In this document: one piece after another, positions 18,333 through 33,625 of the stretch
Position numbering within the stretch: position 1 is the stretch's first letter
Layout of the letters: every line of letters begins with the position of its first letter
Source of the DNA: Thermoanaerobaculum sp.
Lineage (GTDB): Bacteria > Acidobacteriota > Thermoanaerobaculia > Multivoradales > UBA5704
Length of the DNA: 64,000 nucleotides
Assembly: GCA_021154885.1 (NCBI GenBank)
Contig: JAJKHS010000116.1
Span: 119,551-183,550, forward strand
Direction of reading: 5' to 3'
Translations under genes and position numbers: made by a program
Notes under the pieces: generated by a model
What the model was told of the DNA's origin: nothing
What the model saw: only the letters and a program-made list of their open reading frames with translations
Databases searched by the model: none

Positions 18333-20312
18333 ATGACTCCGAGGACTCGCAGCATCCTGAGGAAGCTGGGGCTCGTTGCCCTGCTGGCTGCATCGATCGC
18401 CGTCCTGATCCACCTCGCTTTTTCCGGTCCCCCCAGGCCGATCAGGGTCTATGACGTGGTGCGTCTCAATCCGGTGTGGCCGCCGGACCAGCGACAATGG
18501 TACTACCACACCTCCCAGGGCTCGCACCTCATGCCGTACGCCTGGTTCATTGCGCTCGAGCAGTGGGACAGCGAGCAACTCGTCACCGATCCCGACCACC
18601 TCACGCGTTTCCGGCTGATCCCGGACGTCAATACCACGAACAATCCTGACCGCCTGCCGTTGGGCTTCGCCAAGGACATGCCCGAGGCAACGGACCCCCC
18701 CGATCCATTCGGCAATCCCGCCTACGTGGGCATCACTTGCGCCGGCTGTCACACCGAGATGCTCACCTACAAGGGCAAGGGCCTGCTCATCGACGGCGCT
18801 CCCGGTCAGCTCGATCTCAACGGCTTCCTCGAGGACATCGGCAAAGCATTCGCTGCCATGCTCCTCGATGAACAGAAGTTCGACCGCTTCGCCTGGCGAG
18901 TGCTCAACAATCCAAACGGCGACATCGCCGACGACAAGAGCGAGCTCAAGGCGGAGGTGGTGGCTTTCATGGGCAATGAGCTCCATGTGGTCAACCAGCA
19001 GCTCAAGGCCGACGTGAAGTCGGTCCTGGACTTTGGCCCGAAGCAGACCACCGCGGGCTTCGGCCGGCTCGACGCTCTGGGCCAGGGCGGTAACACGATG
19101 TTCGCCAAGTTGAACGCGAAGAATCTGCGGGTCCTGGACGGGCCGGTCAACGTGCTCCCATTATGGAACGCCCACCTCTACGGCTTTGTGCAGTCCAACA
19201 GCTCCATCCGCCAGTCCATGGCGCGCAACGTCATCGAGGCGATGGCGGTCAACGCGTCCGTGGTCCTGCCCAACACCCCCCTCGGGGACTACCCCTCAAC
19301 CGTGCGCATGACCTGTTCCTCGGCGATGGAGAACATGGCGAAGGCCCTCAAGCCGCCGCAATGGCCCGAGAACCTGTTTGGCAAGCTCGACCAGCGCAAG
19401 GTGGCGCGGGGTGGGCAGCTCTACCGCAAGCTCTGTGCCGGCTGCCATCAGCCCAGGCTCGATGGAGAATTCAGCCGCGAGTGGACCCAGTGGCCGGTGG
19501 TGGGGCCCCCCAACCACCCCCCTTATGATCCGATATCGCTGAAGTATCAGAAAGAGGCCGGACCATCCTACGATCTGCCGACCTTCAGCGTCGACGTCAT
19601 GGGTACAGACCCCAACGACGCCGTCAACTTTGCCGAGCGAACGGTGGATGCCAGAGCCCTGGGCCTCAGCGCCAACGAGCCTGGCGCCAAGGTGATCTAC
19701 CCGGTCATCGACGGTATGATGCGGACTTACTACAAGAATCACAACATCCCCACGCAGAGTCAGGACAACATCCCCAACTCGTCCGATACGCAGCTACTGG
19801 AGATGAGTGGCTATCGTTCCGACTATTGGCGGGCGCCGAAGGGCTACCCGGCGCGGCCGCTCGCCGGCATCTGGGCCACGGCTCCCTTCCTGCACAACGG
19901 CTCGGTTCCCAACCTCTATGAGCTGCTGTCGCCGGTCGCAGAACGCTCCACCACTTTCTATACCGGCAACCTCGAGTTCGACCCGCAGCGGGTGGGCTTC
20001 CAGTCCGGTTGGTTCTACGGCGGTTTCTATTTCGACACTTCGGTGCCGGGCAACTCCAACGCCGGTCACGAGTTCACCGACTGTGATCGTAGAGGCCGGA
20101 TCGGCCCCCAGCTCACCACAGACGATCGCTGGGCTCTCATCGAATTTCTCAAGTCGCTGCAGCACGAGAAGCCGCGGCGAGCGCCGGGTCCGCCACCGGA
20201 ATACACTTGCCAGCCGCCCGCCTGGTTCCAGAACCGGTGGGGGGGCACCGGCAATAAACCGCAACCGCAGGGTGCCGCCTGGGCCCAGCCCTCCCCGGCG
20301 CCCGCTCCCTAG
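18333..20312 (+). CDS. RoxA-like di-heme cytochrome c (third copy)
   Basis: A 659-residue paralogue of the preceding cytochrome, with the same N-terminal anchor, CAGCH near 135 and CAGCH near 368, YYHTSQGSHLMPYAWFIALEQ and RPLAGIWATAPFLHNGSVPN. The ATG at 18333 has a strong AGGAGG 7 bases upstream, better than the in-frame TTG two codons earlier. It carries insertions relative to copy two (around residues 118-127 and 470-490) and a Pro/Gln-rich C-terminal tail. The 161-base gap before it contains no other gene I can support. Confidence 0.83.
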   Translation: MTPRTRSILRKLGLVALLAASIAVLIHLAFSGPPRPIRVYDVVRLNPVWPPDQRQWYYHTSQGSHLMPYAWFIALEQWDSEQLVTDPDHLTRFRLIPDVNTTNNPDRLPLGFAKDMPEATDPPDPFGNPAYVGITCAGCHTEMLTYKGKGLLIDGAPGQLDLNGFLEDIGKAFAAMLLDEQKFDRFAWRVLNNPNGDIADDKSELKAEVVAFMGNELHVVNQQLKADVKSVLDFGPKQTTAGFGRLDALGQGGNTMFAKLNAKNLRVLDGPVNVLPLWNAHLYGFVQSNSSIRQSMARNVIEAMAVNASVVLPNTPLGDYPSTVRMTCSSAMENMAKALKPPQWPENLFGKLDQRKVARGGQLYRKLCAGCHQPRLDGEFSREWTQWPVVGPPNHPPYDPISLKYQKEAGPSYDLPTFSVDVMGTDPNDAVNFAERTVDARALGLSANEPGAKVIYPVIDGMMRTYYKNHNIPTQSQDNIPNSSDTQLLEMSGYRSDYWRAPKGYPARPLAGIWATAPFLHNGSVPNLYELLSPVAERSTTFYTGNLEFDPQRVGFQSGWFYGGFYFDTSVPGNSNAGHEFTDCDRRGRIGPQLTTDDRWALIEFLKSLQHEKPRRAPGPPPEYTCQPPAWFQNRWGGTGNKPQPQGAAWAQPSPAPAP

Positions 20313-20341
20313 CACTGCCGGTTGCGGCAAAGGAGTCCTGT

Positions 20342-21364
20342 ATGCAAGCCGATCCGTTCAAGTCCCGCGAGCCCGAGCCGCCGGCCGGTGAAGCGGAGCT
20401 CATCGACAAGCTGGTCCCGCTCGTCGAAGCGCTCATCGAGAAGCCCCACCTCACCGGCACCACCTACCGCGACACCCACGCCAAGGGGCACGCCGCAGTG
20501 CGCGCGACCTTCACCGTCGAGGCCGACCTGCCGCCGGAGCTCCAGGTCGGCCTGTTCGCGCAGCCGCGGACCTACCCGGCCTGGGTCCGGCTCTCCAACC
20601 TCAACCCGACACCCCAGGCCGATGCCAAGAAAGACCTGCGCGCCCTGTCGATCAAGCTCATGGAGGTCGACGGCGAGCGGCTCTGGCAGAGCGAGCCCGG
20701 GGCCCGGACCCTCGACTTCATCCTGATGAACGGGCAGACCTTCCTGGCACCGAACCTCCAGGTTTTCTACGACATGGAGATGGCGATCCTCAAGGGTGGT
20801 CTCAGCGTGCCGCTGTTCTTCCTCACCCACCCGGCGGTCTTCCTGACCATCGCACGCAGTGAGAAGAAGACCGCGAACCTGCTGCAGACCCCGTACTGGA
20901 GCCAGACCGCCTACGCCTTCGGCGACCAGGCCGTGCAATATCACCTGCAGCCGCATCAGAGCGCCACGAGCACCCTGCCGGCGAAGGCGTCGCTCAATTT
21001 CCTGCGCGAGCGGCTCAGGGAGGACCTGGGGCGCCAGCCGGCGGCCTTCGACTTCATGGTGCAATTCCAGACGGATCCGGTGAAGATGCCGATCGAGAAC
21101 CCCATGGTGGCCTGGGATCCGCAGCTCTCCCCCTATCGCAAGGTGGCGACGCTCCGGCTGCCGGTGCAGACCTTCGATTCGCCGGCACAGATGCAGTTCT
21201 GCGAAAACCTGTCCTTCAACCCTTGGCGCACCCTGCCGCAGCACCGGCCTTTGGGCGGCATCAACCGCGCCCGCCTGCGGGTCTATCCCGCCATCGCTCG
21301 CTTCCGCCATGAGAAGAACGACGTCGTATTTCGCGAGCCGACCCCGCAGGATCCGAGCTTCTGA
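20342..21364 (+). CDS. Catalase-related heme protein
   Basis: A 340-residue catalase-superfamily protein of the short type (similar to bacterial allene-oxide-synthase-like catalases). It shows GHAAVRATFTVEADLP, YPAWVRLSN and a C-terminal RLRVYPAIARFRHEKND region. It is shorter than true catalases (about 480) and may act on fatty acid hydroperoxides rather than hydrogen peroxide, which would fit the desaturase and RoxA-like neighbours; that is inference. AAAGGAG lies just upstream of the ATG. Confidence 0.8.
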   Translation: MQADPFKSREPEPPAGEAELIDKLVPLVEALIEKPHLTGTTYRDTHAKGHAAVRATFTVEADLPPELQVGLFAQPRTYPAWVRLSNLNPTPQADAKKDLRALSIKLMEVDGERLWQSEPGARTLDFILMNGQTFLAPNLQVFYDMEMAILKGGLSVPLFFLTHPAVFLTIARSEKKTANLLQTPYWSQTAYAFGDQAVQYHLQPHQSATSTLPAKASLNFLRERLREDLGRQPAAFDFMVQFQTDPVKMPIENPMVAWDPQLSPYRKVATLRLPVQTFDSPAQMQFCENLSFNPWRTLPQHRPLGGINRARLRVYPAIARFRHEKNDVVFREPTPQDPSF

Positions 21365-21365
21365 G

Positions 21366-22736
21366 ATGAAACCGCAGGTCGTGATCCTCGGCGGGGGCTT
21401 TGCGGGGCTGGCAGCGGCCAGTCAGCTCGGCGACCGCTACGCCGTCACCCTTGTCGACCGCGGCGCCGACTTCGAGTACCTGCCCAATCTGCATGAGCTG
21501 GTGTCGCGATCCAAGAAGCCGCGTTCCCTGCGGCTGGATCGGGGCCGGCTGGTGGAGCGTCACGGCCACACCTTCCGCCAGTCCGAGGTCGTCGCGATCG
21601 ACCCCGAGCTCCGGCAGGTGCGGACCGGCGACGGCGGCATCCTCCCCTACGATGCGCTGGTCGTGGCGACGGGCTCGGCGGTCTCCTCGCACGGCGTGCC
21701 CGGAGTGGCGGAGCATGCCCTGGCGCTGCGCTCGATCGCCGAGGGCGTCGAGATCGGCACCCGCCTGAAACAGCTTGCGGACGACGGCGGTACGCGTTCC
21801 GTGATCGTCGTCGGCGGCGGTTTCACCGGCGTCGAGTGTCTGGGCGAGATCCTGCGCCGCTATCGCCAGCGCCGCGGGCTCGACGTCCGTCTCATCGAGC
21901 CCGGCCCGCGGCTGCTCGCCCGCCAGCCCCGCGTGGTGCACCGGGAGCTGCGCGCGGTGAGCGAGGAGTGCGATGTGGAGCTGCTCTTCGGCGAGTCGGT
22001 CGCCGGGCTCGAGCCGGGGCGCCTCCATCTCGCCTCCGGAAGCTGGCTGCGCACCGACCTGACGCTGTGGACGGCTGGCGGCGCACCGTCGCCCCTGCTC
22101 GCCGCGGCCGGTCTGGCGGCACCGAAGGAGTGGGCGCCGGTGCGGCGAGGCCTGCAGAGCCGCGCCCACGACGACGTCTTCATCGCCGGCGACAGCGCCG
22201 AGCTGCGGCACCGGGTGTCCAAGCAGTCCTACCAGGCGACCGCCATGGGACGGCGGGCGGGTAAGAACGTCGCCCGGCTGCTCGCCGGCCGCGAGCTGAA
22301 GAAGTACTCGCCGCCGGACGAGCAGCTTCTGATCACCTTCGGCTATCTCACCGGCTTCTACGTCGACGACGACGTGGTCCTCGAAGGCGCGGCGCTGTGC
22401 CTGGCGCGGGAGCTGCTGTTCCAGATCGGCATGGCGGAGCTCGACCGCCCGCATCGCGCCGGGGCGCGCCGCCGTCTGCTGAAGCGGCTCGGGGACGCGG
22501 CCCGGCTCGGCGCCTTGCCGGCCCCGTTGCTCAGCCTGATGCCCCAGCCCTTCGCCCGCACGCCTCGCGACCGTTTCGATCTGCCCTCGCTGCCGCGGGT
22601 TCTCAAATGGCGCGGCGCCGGCTCCGCTCTGGAGGCTGCGGGAGCCTCCGCCGCGACCTCCGGGCGGGTGGGGCAGGTCGCCGGTGAGCAGGCGCCCGGG
22701 GTCCTTCGCGTTCTCGGGCCAAAGCTCCTGAAGTAA
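21366..22736 (+). CDS. NDH-2-like NAD(P)H dehydrogenase, FAD-dependent
   Basis: A 456-residue pyridine-nucleotide-disulphide-type flavoprotein similar to type II NADH dehydrogenases. It has FAD-binding VVILGGGFAGLAAASQLG at the N-terminus, NAD-binding VIVVGGGFTGVECLGEI near 155, and DVFIAGDSAELRH near 275 closing the FAD site. The start at 21366, one base after the catalase stop, replaces a longer upstream frame. It probably feeds electrons into the membrane or to the cytochromes of this locus. Confidence 0.87.
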   Translation: MKPQVVILGGGFAGLAAASQLGDRYAVTLVDRGADFEYLPNLHELVSRSKKPRSLRLDRGRLVERHGHTFRQSEVVAIDPELRQVRTGDGGILPYDALVVATGSAVSSHGVPGVAEHALALRSIAEGVEIGTRLKQLADDGGTRSVIVVGGGFTGVECLGEILRRYRQRRGLDVRLIEPGPRLLARQPRVVHRELRAVSEECDVELLFGESVAGLEPGRLHLASGSWLRTDLTLWTAGGAPSPLLAAAGLAAPKEWAPVRRGLQSRAHDDVFIAGDSAELRHRVSKQSYQATAMGRRAGKNVARLLAGRELKKYSPPDEQLLITFGYLTGFYVDDDVVLEGAALCLARELLFQIGMAELDRPHRAGARRRLLKRLGDAARLGALPAPLLSLMPQPFARTPRDRFDLPSLPRVLKWRGAGSALEAAGASAATSGRVGQVAGEQAPGVLRVLGPKLLK

Positions 22737-22752
22737 TCTCAAGGAGAAACAG

Positions 22753-23133
22753 ATGAGCAAGACCGGCGTCAGTATCGTCGCCTACTCGATCTACCTGGGC
22801 AGTGGCGGCCTGGGCATGGCGTTGATCCCCAACGTGCTGCTCGGCCTGCTCGGCCTGCCGCCGACCCCCGAGCCCTGGATCAGGCTCTTCGGCTTCCTCG
22901 CGCTCGTGCTCGCCGCGAAGGGGATCAACGGCGCGCTCCTGAACCTCGTCCCGGTCATGCAGTTCGATGTCTATACCCGCATCTGCTTTTCGCTTTTTCT
23001 CACGGCGCTCATCGTCCTGGGCCTCGCTCCCCGCATCATGTTCATCTTCGCCGCCATCGACTTCGCCGCGGCGGTATGGACGCAGGTGACCTTGGTCGCG
23101 GCGAAGCGCAGGGCGGTCTCCACGGCGACCTGA
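22753..23133 (+). CDS. Four-helix membrane protein, hypothetical
   Basis: A 126-residue hydrophobic protein with about four predicted helices and a basic C-terminus. CAAGGAG lies 7 bases before the ATG. It follows the flavoprotein by 16 bases and is likely the last gene of the operon. No specific family is recognised. Confidence 0.7.
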   Translation: MSKTGVSIVAYSIYLGSGGLGMALIPNVLLGLLGLPPTPEPWIRLFGFLALVLAAKGINGALLNLVPVMQFDVYTRICFSLFLTALIVLGLAPRIMFIFAAIDFAAAVWTQVTLVAAKRRAVSTAT

Positions 23134-23217
23134 CCCGGACCTCCGGGCACCCTCTGGCACGACTCTTGGATCTCCGTCCCCCGGACTCAATCTGAGGGTG
23201 AGCTGGAGGGACGGCCC

Positions 23218-27297
<4,080 letters not shown>

Positions 27298-27315
27298 CGG
27301 GCTCTGGCGTGCTCC

Positions 27316-27346
27316 TTGCAGCCCCTCGCGTGGCACTCTGTATATT
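27316..27346 (+). promoter_or_regulatory. Predicted sigma-70-like promoter for the TonB/kinase operon
   Basis: TTGCAG at 27316-27321 and TGTATATT at 27339-27346 give a 17-19 base spacer, 20 bases upstream of the receptor ATG in the 70-base gap. It is the only AT-rich patch there. Confidence 0.45.
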
Positions 27347-27367
27347 GGATCGCGAGGCTCTTGACCC

Positions 27368-29326
27368 ATGAATTTCTTGCCATGGAGTTGTAAGGAAAGG
27401 CGCGGCGCCGGCTGGTTCGGCCCGCTCCTCGGATGTCTGCTCCTGTCGGGCCTGGCGGCGCCCGCCCCCGCTCAGGAGGAGCCGCCGGTCGAGCCCGCCG
27501 AGCTCAAGCAGCTCAGCATCGAGCAGTTGATGGAGATCGACGTCACCTCGGTGTCGCGGCGCAGCGAGCGGCTGTCGAAGGCGGCGGCGGCCATCACCGT
27601 CATCACCGGCGAGGACCTCCGCCGCTCGGGGGTCACCAACCTGCCCGACGCCCTGCGGCTCAGCGTTTCCCTGCACGTCGCCCAGTCCGACGGCCACACC
27701 TGGGCCATCAGCTCCCGCGGCTTCAACTCCAGCTTCGCCACCGCCGACAAGCTGCTGGTGCTGATCGACGGCCGCAGCGTCTACACGCCCCTGTTCTCGG
27801 GCGTGTTCTGGGACGTGCAGGACGTGCTGCTGGAGGACGTCGACCGCATCGAGGTGATCCGGGGCCCCGGCGCCACGCTGTGGGGGGCCAACGCGGTCAA
27901 CGGCGTGATCAACATCATCACCAGGAGCGCGAAGGCGACCCAGGGTGGTCTGGTGACGGCCGGCGCGGGCAACGAGACCGACCTGGGCAGCGTCCGCTGG
28001 GGCGGCAAGCTGGGGGCCGGCACCTACTACCGCGCCTACGGCAAGTATTACTCCCGCAGCGCGCTCGATCTCGAGCAGGGCGGTAGCGTCCACGACTCCC
28101 TGCGACGCACGCAGGGGGGGTTCCGGGTGGACCGGGACGACGCCGGCGCCGGCACCTTCACCCTGCAGGGAGACCTCTACAACGGCGGCTACAGCGAGGT
28201 CAGCCGCCCCCAGGACACCGACCTCGACGGCGGCAACCTCCTGGGGCGCTGGAAGCGTACCCTCGCCGCCGGCTCCAGCATGGACCTCCAGGTCTATTTC
28301 GATCGCAGCCACCGGCGGACCCCCGCCTACTTCGAGGAGCACCGCGACACCCTGGACGCCGACTTCCAGCACCATTTCCCCATGGGCCGGCGGCAGGACG
28401 TGGTCTGGGGCCTCGGCTCCCGGGTCACTCGCGACGAGGTGACCAACAGCCAAGTGGTGGCGTTCATCCCGGACCACCGCACGCTCAACCTCTTCAGCTC
28501 CTTCGTGCAGGACGAGATCGCACTGGTGCCGGACCGCCTGCGTCTCACCCTCGGCTCGAAATTCGAGTACAACGACTACTCGGGCCTGGAGGTGCAGCCG
28601 AGCGTCCGCGCCGCCTGGACCCCCGACGACCGGCATACCCTCTGGGCCGCCGTCTCGCGGGCCGTGCGCACGCCCACCCGCTTCGACGAGGACGCCGTCT
28701 TCCTCGCTCCCAACGGCAATCCCGTGCTCAGCGGCAACCGGGGATTCGTCTCCGAAGAGCTGTTGGCCTACGAGCTCGGCTACCGGATACAGCCGACGTC
28801 GGACCTGCTGGTGGACGCGGCGGCCTTCTACGACGTCTACGATCATCTGCGCACCTTCGAGCCGGTCGCGGGTACCGGGCAGTTCGTGTTCGGCAACAAG
28901 CTCGGCGCCGACGCCTGGGGGCTCGAGCTGCGGTCGAGCTGGCAGCCGGCCCCGTGGTGGCGCCTGCACGCCGGCTACGTCTGGTTCGGCAAGCATCTGC
29001 GCCTCGCGCCGGACAGCGGCGATCCCACGGGCGGCAAGCTGTCGGGGGACGATCCCCACAGCCGCTGGTCGCTGCGCTCGGTGATGGACCTGCCCGGCGG
29101 CTTCGAGCTCGACGGCTGGCTGCGCTACGTCGGCGAGCTGCCGTCCCCCCGGGTCGCGGCATACACCGAGCTGGACGTGCACCTGGGCTGGCATTGGGGC
29201 GAGCGGCTGAAGCTCGCGCTCGTCGGGCAGAACCTGCTGCACGCGCATCACGTCGAGTTCGCGCCGAGCCCGTTCGTCGAAGCGGTGCAGCGCAGCGTCT
29301 ACGGAAAGGTGACATGGCACTTCTGA
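27368..29326 (+). CDS. TonB-dependent outer-membrane receptor
   Basis: A 652-residue receptor with a signal peptide (cleavage near APAPAQ, residue 36), a plug domain (ITVITGEDLRRSG, RGFNSSF, VLIDGRSVYTP, VIRGPGATLWGANAVNGVINIIT) and a beta-barrel ending in KVTWHF with a terminal Phe. It most resembles iron-complex/cobalamin-type receptors. It heads an operon with a YfiR-like protein and two-component proteins and overlaps the YfiR start by 13 bases. That suggests the receptor has a sensing or signalling role, or that its substrate controls the kinases. Confidence 0.9.
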   Translation: MNFLPWSCKERRGAGWFGPLLGCLLLSGLAAPAPAQEEPPVEPAELKQLSIEQLMEIDVTSVSRRSERLSKAAAAITVITGEDLRRSGVTNLPDALRLSVSLHVAQSDGHTWAISSRGFNSSFATADKLLVLIDGRSVYTPLFSGVFWDVQDVLLEDVDRIEVIRGPGATLWGANAVNGVINIITRSAKATQGGLVTAGAGNETDLGSVRWGGKLGAGTYYRAYGKYYSRSALDLEQGGSVHDSLRRTQGGFRVDRDDAGAGTFTLQGDLYNGGYSEVSRPQDTDLDGGNLLGRWKRTLAAGSSMDLQVYFDRSHRRTPAYFEEHRDTLDADFQHHFPMGRRQDVVWGLGSRVTRDEVTNSQVVAFIPDHRTLNLFSSFVQDEIALVPDRLRLTLGSKFEYNDYSGLEVQPSVRAAWTPDDRHTLWAAVSRAVRTPTRFDEDAVFLAPNGNPVLSGNRGFVSEELLAYELGYRIQPTSDLLVDAAAFYDVYDHLRTFEPVAGTGQFVFGNKLGADAWGLELRSSWQPAPWWRLHAGYVWFGKHLRLAPDSGDPTGGKLSGDDPHSRWSLRSVMDLPGGFELDGWLRYVGELPSPRVAAYTELDVHLGWHWGERLKLALVGQNLLHAHHVEFAPSPFVEAVQRSVYGKVTWHF

Positions 29327-29877
29327 GGGCGAGCAAGAAGGCCCTGCTGCTGCTCTTTTTCGCCGAGGCGCTGGCCCTGCCCCTTGCCGCGCGGGCCGCC
29401 GCCGACATCGCGGCCTCGGAGTACGCCGTCAAGGCGGCATTCCTCTACAACTTCACCAAATTCGTGGAGTGGCCGCCCAAGGCGTTCGCGGACGAGCGCA
29501 GCCCGCTGAAGATCTGCGTCCTGGGGCAGGACCCGTTCGGCAAGATCCTGCGCTCATTGATGGACGAGGAGGTTGGAGGACGCCGGCTGCAGTTGCTGCG
29601 CGTCGACACCTTGAACAACCCCGCGGCCTGCCACGTGCTGTTCGTCAGCCGCTCCGAGCGGGACCGGCTGCCCCAAATCCTCGTCGCCGTGCGCGACGCT
29701 CCCGTGCTGACGGTGGGCGACACGCCGGGGTTCCTGGATGATGGCGGGATGATCAACTTCATCCTCGAAGGCTCCAAGGTCCGCTTCGAGATCGACCAGG
29801 AGGCGGCCGAGCGAGTGGGGATCAAGATCAGCTCCAAGCTGCTGGCGCTGGCCAGGCACGTCAAGGGCAGGCCCTGA
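29314..29877 (+). CDS. YfiR-like (DUF4154) periplasmic protein
   Basis: A 187-residue secreted protein: signal peptide about 1-30, then YAVKAAFLYNFTKFVEWP, the diagnostic DUF4154 opening, and the closing GGMINFILEGSKVRFEIDQEAAERVGIKISSKLL typical of YfiR. YfiR proteins restrain a membrane signalling partner from the periplasm. Here the likely partner is the CHASE-type kinase that starts 3 bases downstream. A longer upstream frame overlaps the receptor and is not real. Confidence 0.88.
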   Translation: MALLRASKKALLLLFFAEALALPLAARAAADIAASEYAVKAAFLYNFTKFVEWPPKAFADERSPLKICVLGQDPFGKILRSLMDEEVGGRRLQLLRVDTLNNPAACHVLFVSRSERDRLPQILVAVRDAPVLTVGDTPGFLDDGGMINFILEGSKVRFEIDQEAAERVGIKISSKLLALARHVKGRP

Positions 29878-29879
29878 CC

Positions 29880-31343
29880 ATGCCGCTGCGCAACGTCCCG
29901 ATCCGGCAGAAGCTGATGCTGATCGCCCTGCTGACGACCGGCGGCACGCTGCTGTTCGCTGGCTCGGCACTGATCTTCTTCAACGTCGAGCGGTTCAAGG
30001 AGGAGATGAAGGACGACCTGAAGATACTGGCGCAGATCGTGGCCCAGAACAGCACCGCGGCCCTGAGCTTCGGGGACCGGGGCACCGGGGCCGAAACGCT
30101 GCGCTCGTTGAGTGCCCGCAAGACGATCGTCGCCGCTGCCCTCTACGACAAGAAGGGCCGGCTCTTCGCCCAATACCCGCAGGGGTCGGGGGTGGAGTTT
30201 CCGGCCCAGCCCGCGAAGGACGGCGCCGGGTTCGTATCCGGGGGGCTCGCCGTCTTCCGCCCCGTCGAGCTCAAGGGCGAGAGGATTGGTACGGTCTACC
30301 TGCGCAGCGACCTCTCCGAGCTGACGAGCCGGATCAAGGTGCAGGCGCTCACCGTCGGCACGGTCTTCCTCGCCTCCGGGCTCGCGGCCCTGCTCCTCTC
30401 TTCGCGCCTTCTACGCCTCGTCTCCGGGCCGATCCTGGACCTCTCGAAGACGGCCCGGGCGGTCTCCGAGCAGCAGGACTACTCGCTGCGCGCCGAGAAG
30501 CGAGGCAGCGACGAGCTGGGCCAGCTCGTCGACGCCTTCAACCAGATGCTGGGCCAGATCCAGCAGCGCGACTCCGCGCTCCAGGAGGCCAAGGAGGAGC
30601 TGGAGCGGCGGGTCGACGAACGCACGCGCGAGTTGGCGCGGCGCAACGAGGAGCTCCACCAGAGCAACAAGGAGCTGGACGATTTCGCCTACATCGCCTC
30701 CCACGACCTCAAGGAGCCGTTGCGCGGCATCCACAACTTCTCCAACTTCCTGCTCGAAGACTACGCCGGCAAGCTCGACGACGAAGGGCGCTCCAAGCTG
30801 GAGACGCTGATGCGGCTGACCCGCCGCATGGAGACCCTCATCGACTCCCTCCTCCAGTTCTCCCGCCTCGGCCGGGTCGACCTGGCCATGGACCGCGTGG
30901 ACTTGAACGAGACCGTCGCCGGGGTGCTGGACTCCCTCGCCATCACCCTCCAGGAGGAGGGGGTCGAAGTGCGCATCCCGAAGCCGCTGCCGAAGGTGCG
31001 CGCCGACCGGGCGCGGGTGGGGGAGATCTTCTCCAACCTCATCGTCAACGCCGTGAAGTACAACGACAAGCCGCAGAAGCGGGTGGAGATCGGAATGAAG
31101 AACGGCTCCCGGCCGCCCGTCTTCTACGTCCGTGACAACGGCATCGGCATTCCGGAGAAGCACCACGACGCCGTGTTCCGCATCTTCAAGCGCCTGCACG
31201 GCCGCGACAAGTTCGGCGGCGGCACCGGCGCCGGGCTGACCATTGTCAAAAAAATCGTCGAGCGTCATCATGGCCGGATCTGGCTCGAATCGTCCCCCGG
31301 CGAGGGGACGACGTTCTATTTCACGCTGCAAGAGGAGACGTAA
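29880..31343 (+). CDS. Membrane histidine kinase (CHASE8-like, HAMP)
   Basis: A 487-residue sensor kinase. A first membrane helix (about 12-34) is followed by a periplasmic CHASE8-like domain (ALSFGDRGTGAETLRSLSA) and a second helix (about 155-178). Next are HAMP, a coiled coil (QEAKEELERRVDERTRELA), HisKA with SHDLKEPLRGI (His near 278) and HATPase (DNGIGIP, GTGAGLTIVKKI). The HisKA type is that of phytochrome-like kinases working with small Rcp1-type regulators, which fits the adjacent single-domain regulator. CHASE8 plus YfiR is a known pairing logic. Confidence 0.9.
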   Translation: MPLRNVPIRQKLMLIALLTTGGTLLFAGSALIFFNVERFKEEMKDDLKILAQIVAQNSTAALSFGDRGTGAETLRSLSARKTIVAAALYDKKGRLFAQYPQGSGVEFPAQPAKDGAGFVSGGLAVFRPVELKGERIGTVYLRSDLSELTSRIKVQALTVGTVFLASGLAALLLSSRLLRLVSGPILDLSKTARAVSEQQDYSLRAEKRGSDELGQLVDAFNQMLGQIQQRDSALQEAKEELERRVDERTRELARRNEELHQSNKELDDFAYIASHDLKEPLRGIHNFSNFLLEDYAGKLDDEGRSKLETLMRLTRRMETLIDSLLQFSRLGRVDLAMDRVDLNETVAGVLDSLAITLQEEGVEVRIPKPLPKVRADRARVGEIFSNLIVNAVKYNDKPQKRVEIGMKNGSRPPVFYVRDNGIGIPEKHHDAVFRIFKRLHGRDKFGGGTGAGLTIVKKIVERHHGRIWLESSPGEGTTFYFTLQEET

Positions 31344-31793
31344 GTGCCTGAAACGCTCAGCCAGCCCATCCTGCTCGTGGAGGACAGCCCCGAGGATTAC
31401 GAGACCACCGAACGCGCCTTCCGCAGGTCGGGGCTCAAGAACCCGATCTATCGCTGTGCCGACGGCGACGAGGCTCTCGACTTCCTCCACCGGCGGGGCC
31501 GCTTCGCCGGCCCGGAGAAGGCCCCCCGGCCGGGCGTCATCCTGCTCGACCTCAACCTGCCCGGCACGGATGGCCGGGAGGTGCTCTCCGAGATCAAGAA
31601 CGATCCCGATCTGAAGCAGATCCCGGTCATCGTGCTCACCACCTCCAAGGACGACCGGGACGTCGAGGTGTGCTATCGCTGCGGCGCCAACAGCTACGTC
31701 CAGAAGCCGGTGGACCTCGACGGCTTCATGAAGGCCATCGAGCGCCTCAACGGCTATTGGTTCGAGGTCGTCATCCTCCCGAAGGTGCCGTGA
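31344..31793 (+). CDS. Single-domain response regulator (Rcp1-like)
   Basis: A 149-residue receiver with no output domain. ILLVEDSPEDYE gives the acidic pair, ILLDLNLPGTDG the phospho-acceptor Asp, VLTTSKDDRD the switch Thr, and YVQKPVDLDGF the conserved Lys. The GTG start lies immediately after the kinase stop. It is the obvious partner of the upstream kinase and may relay phosphate to the hybrid kinase downstream. Confidence 0.92.
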   Translation: MPETLSQPILLVEDSPEDYETTERAFRRSGLKNPIYRCADGDEALDFLHRRGRFAGPEKAPRPGVILLDLNLPGTDGREVLSEIKNDPDLKQIPVIVLTTSKDDRDVEVCYRCGANSYVQKPVDLDGFMKAIERLNGYWFEVVILPKVP

Positions 31794-31800
31794 GACCCGC

Positions 31801-33549
<1,749 letters not shown>

Positions 33550-33586
33550 GAGGCGCGGCCACGTCGCACCGCGCTCGAAGTTGACG

Positions 33587-33617
33587 TTGGACGCTTGCGC
33601 AAGAAGTCTGCTAGGAT
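33587..33617 (+). promoter_or_regulatory. Possible promoter upstream of the small membrane protein
   Basis: TTGGAC at 33587-33592 and TAGGAT at 33612-33617 are spaced by 19 bases, shortly before the ATG at 33626. Both boxes are imperfect and a leader would be very short. Confidence 0.3.
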
Positions 33618-33625
33618 ACCGGACC

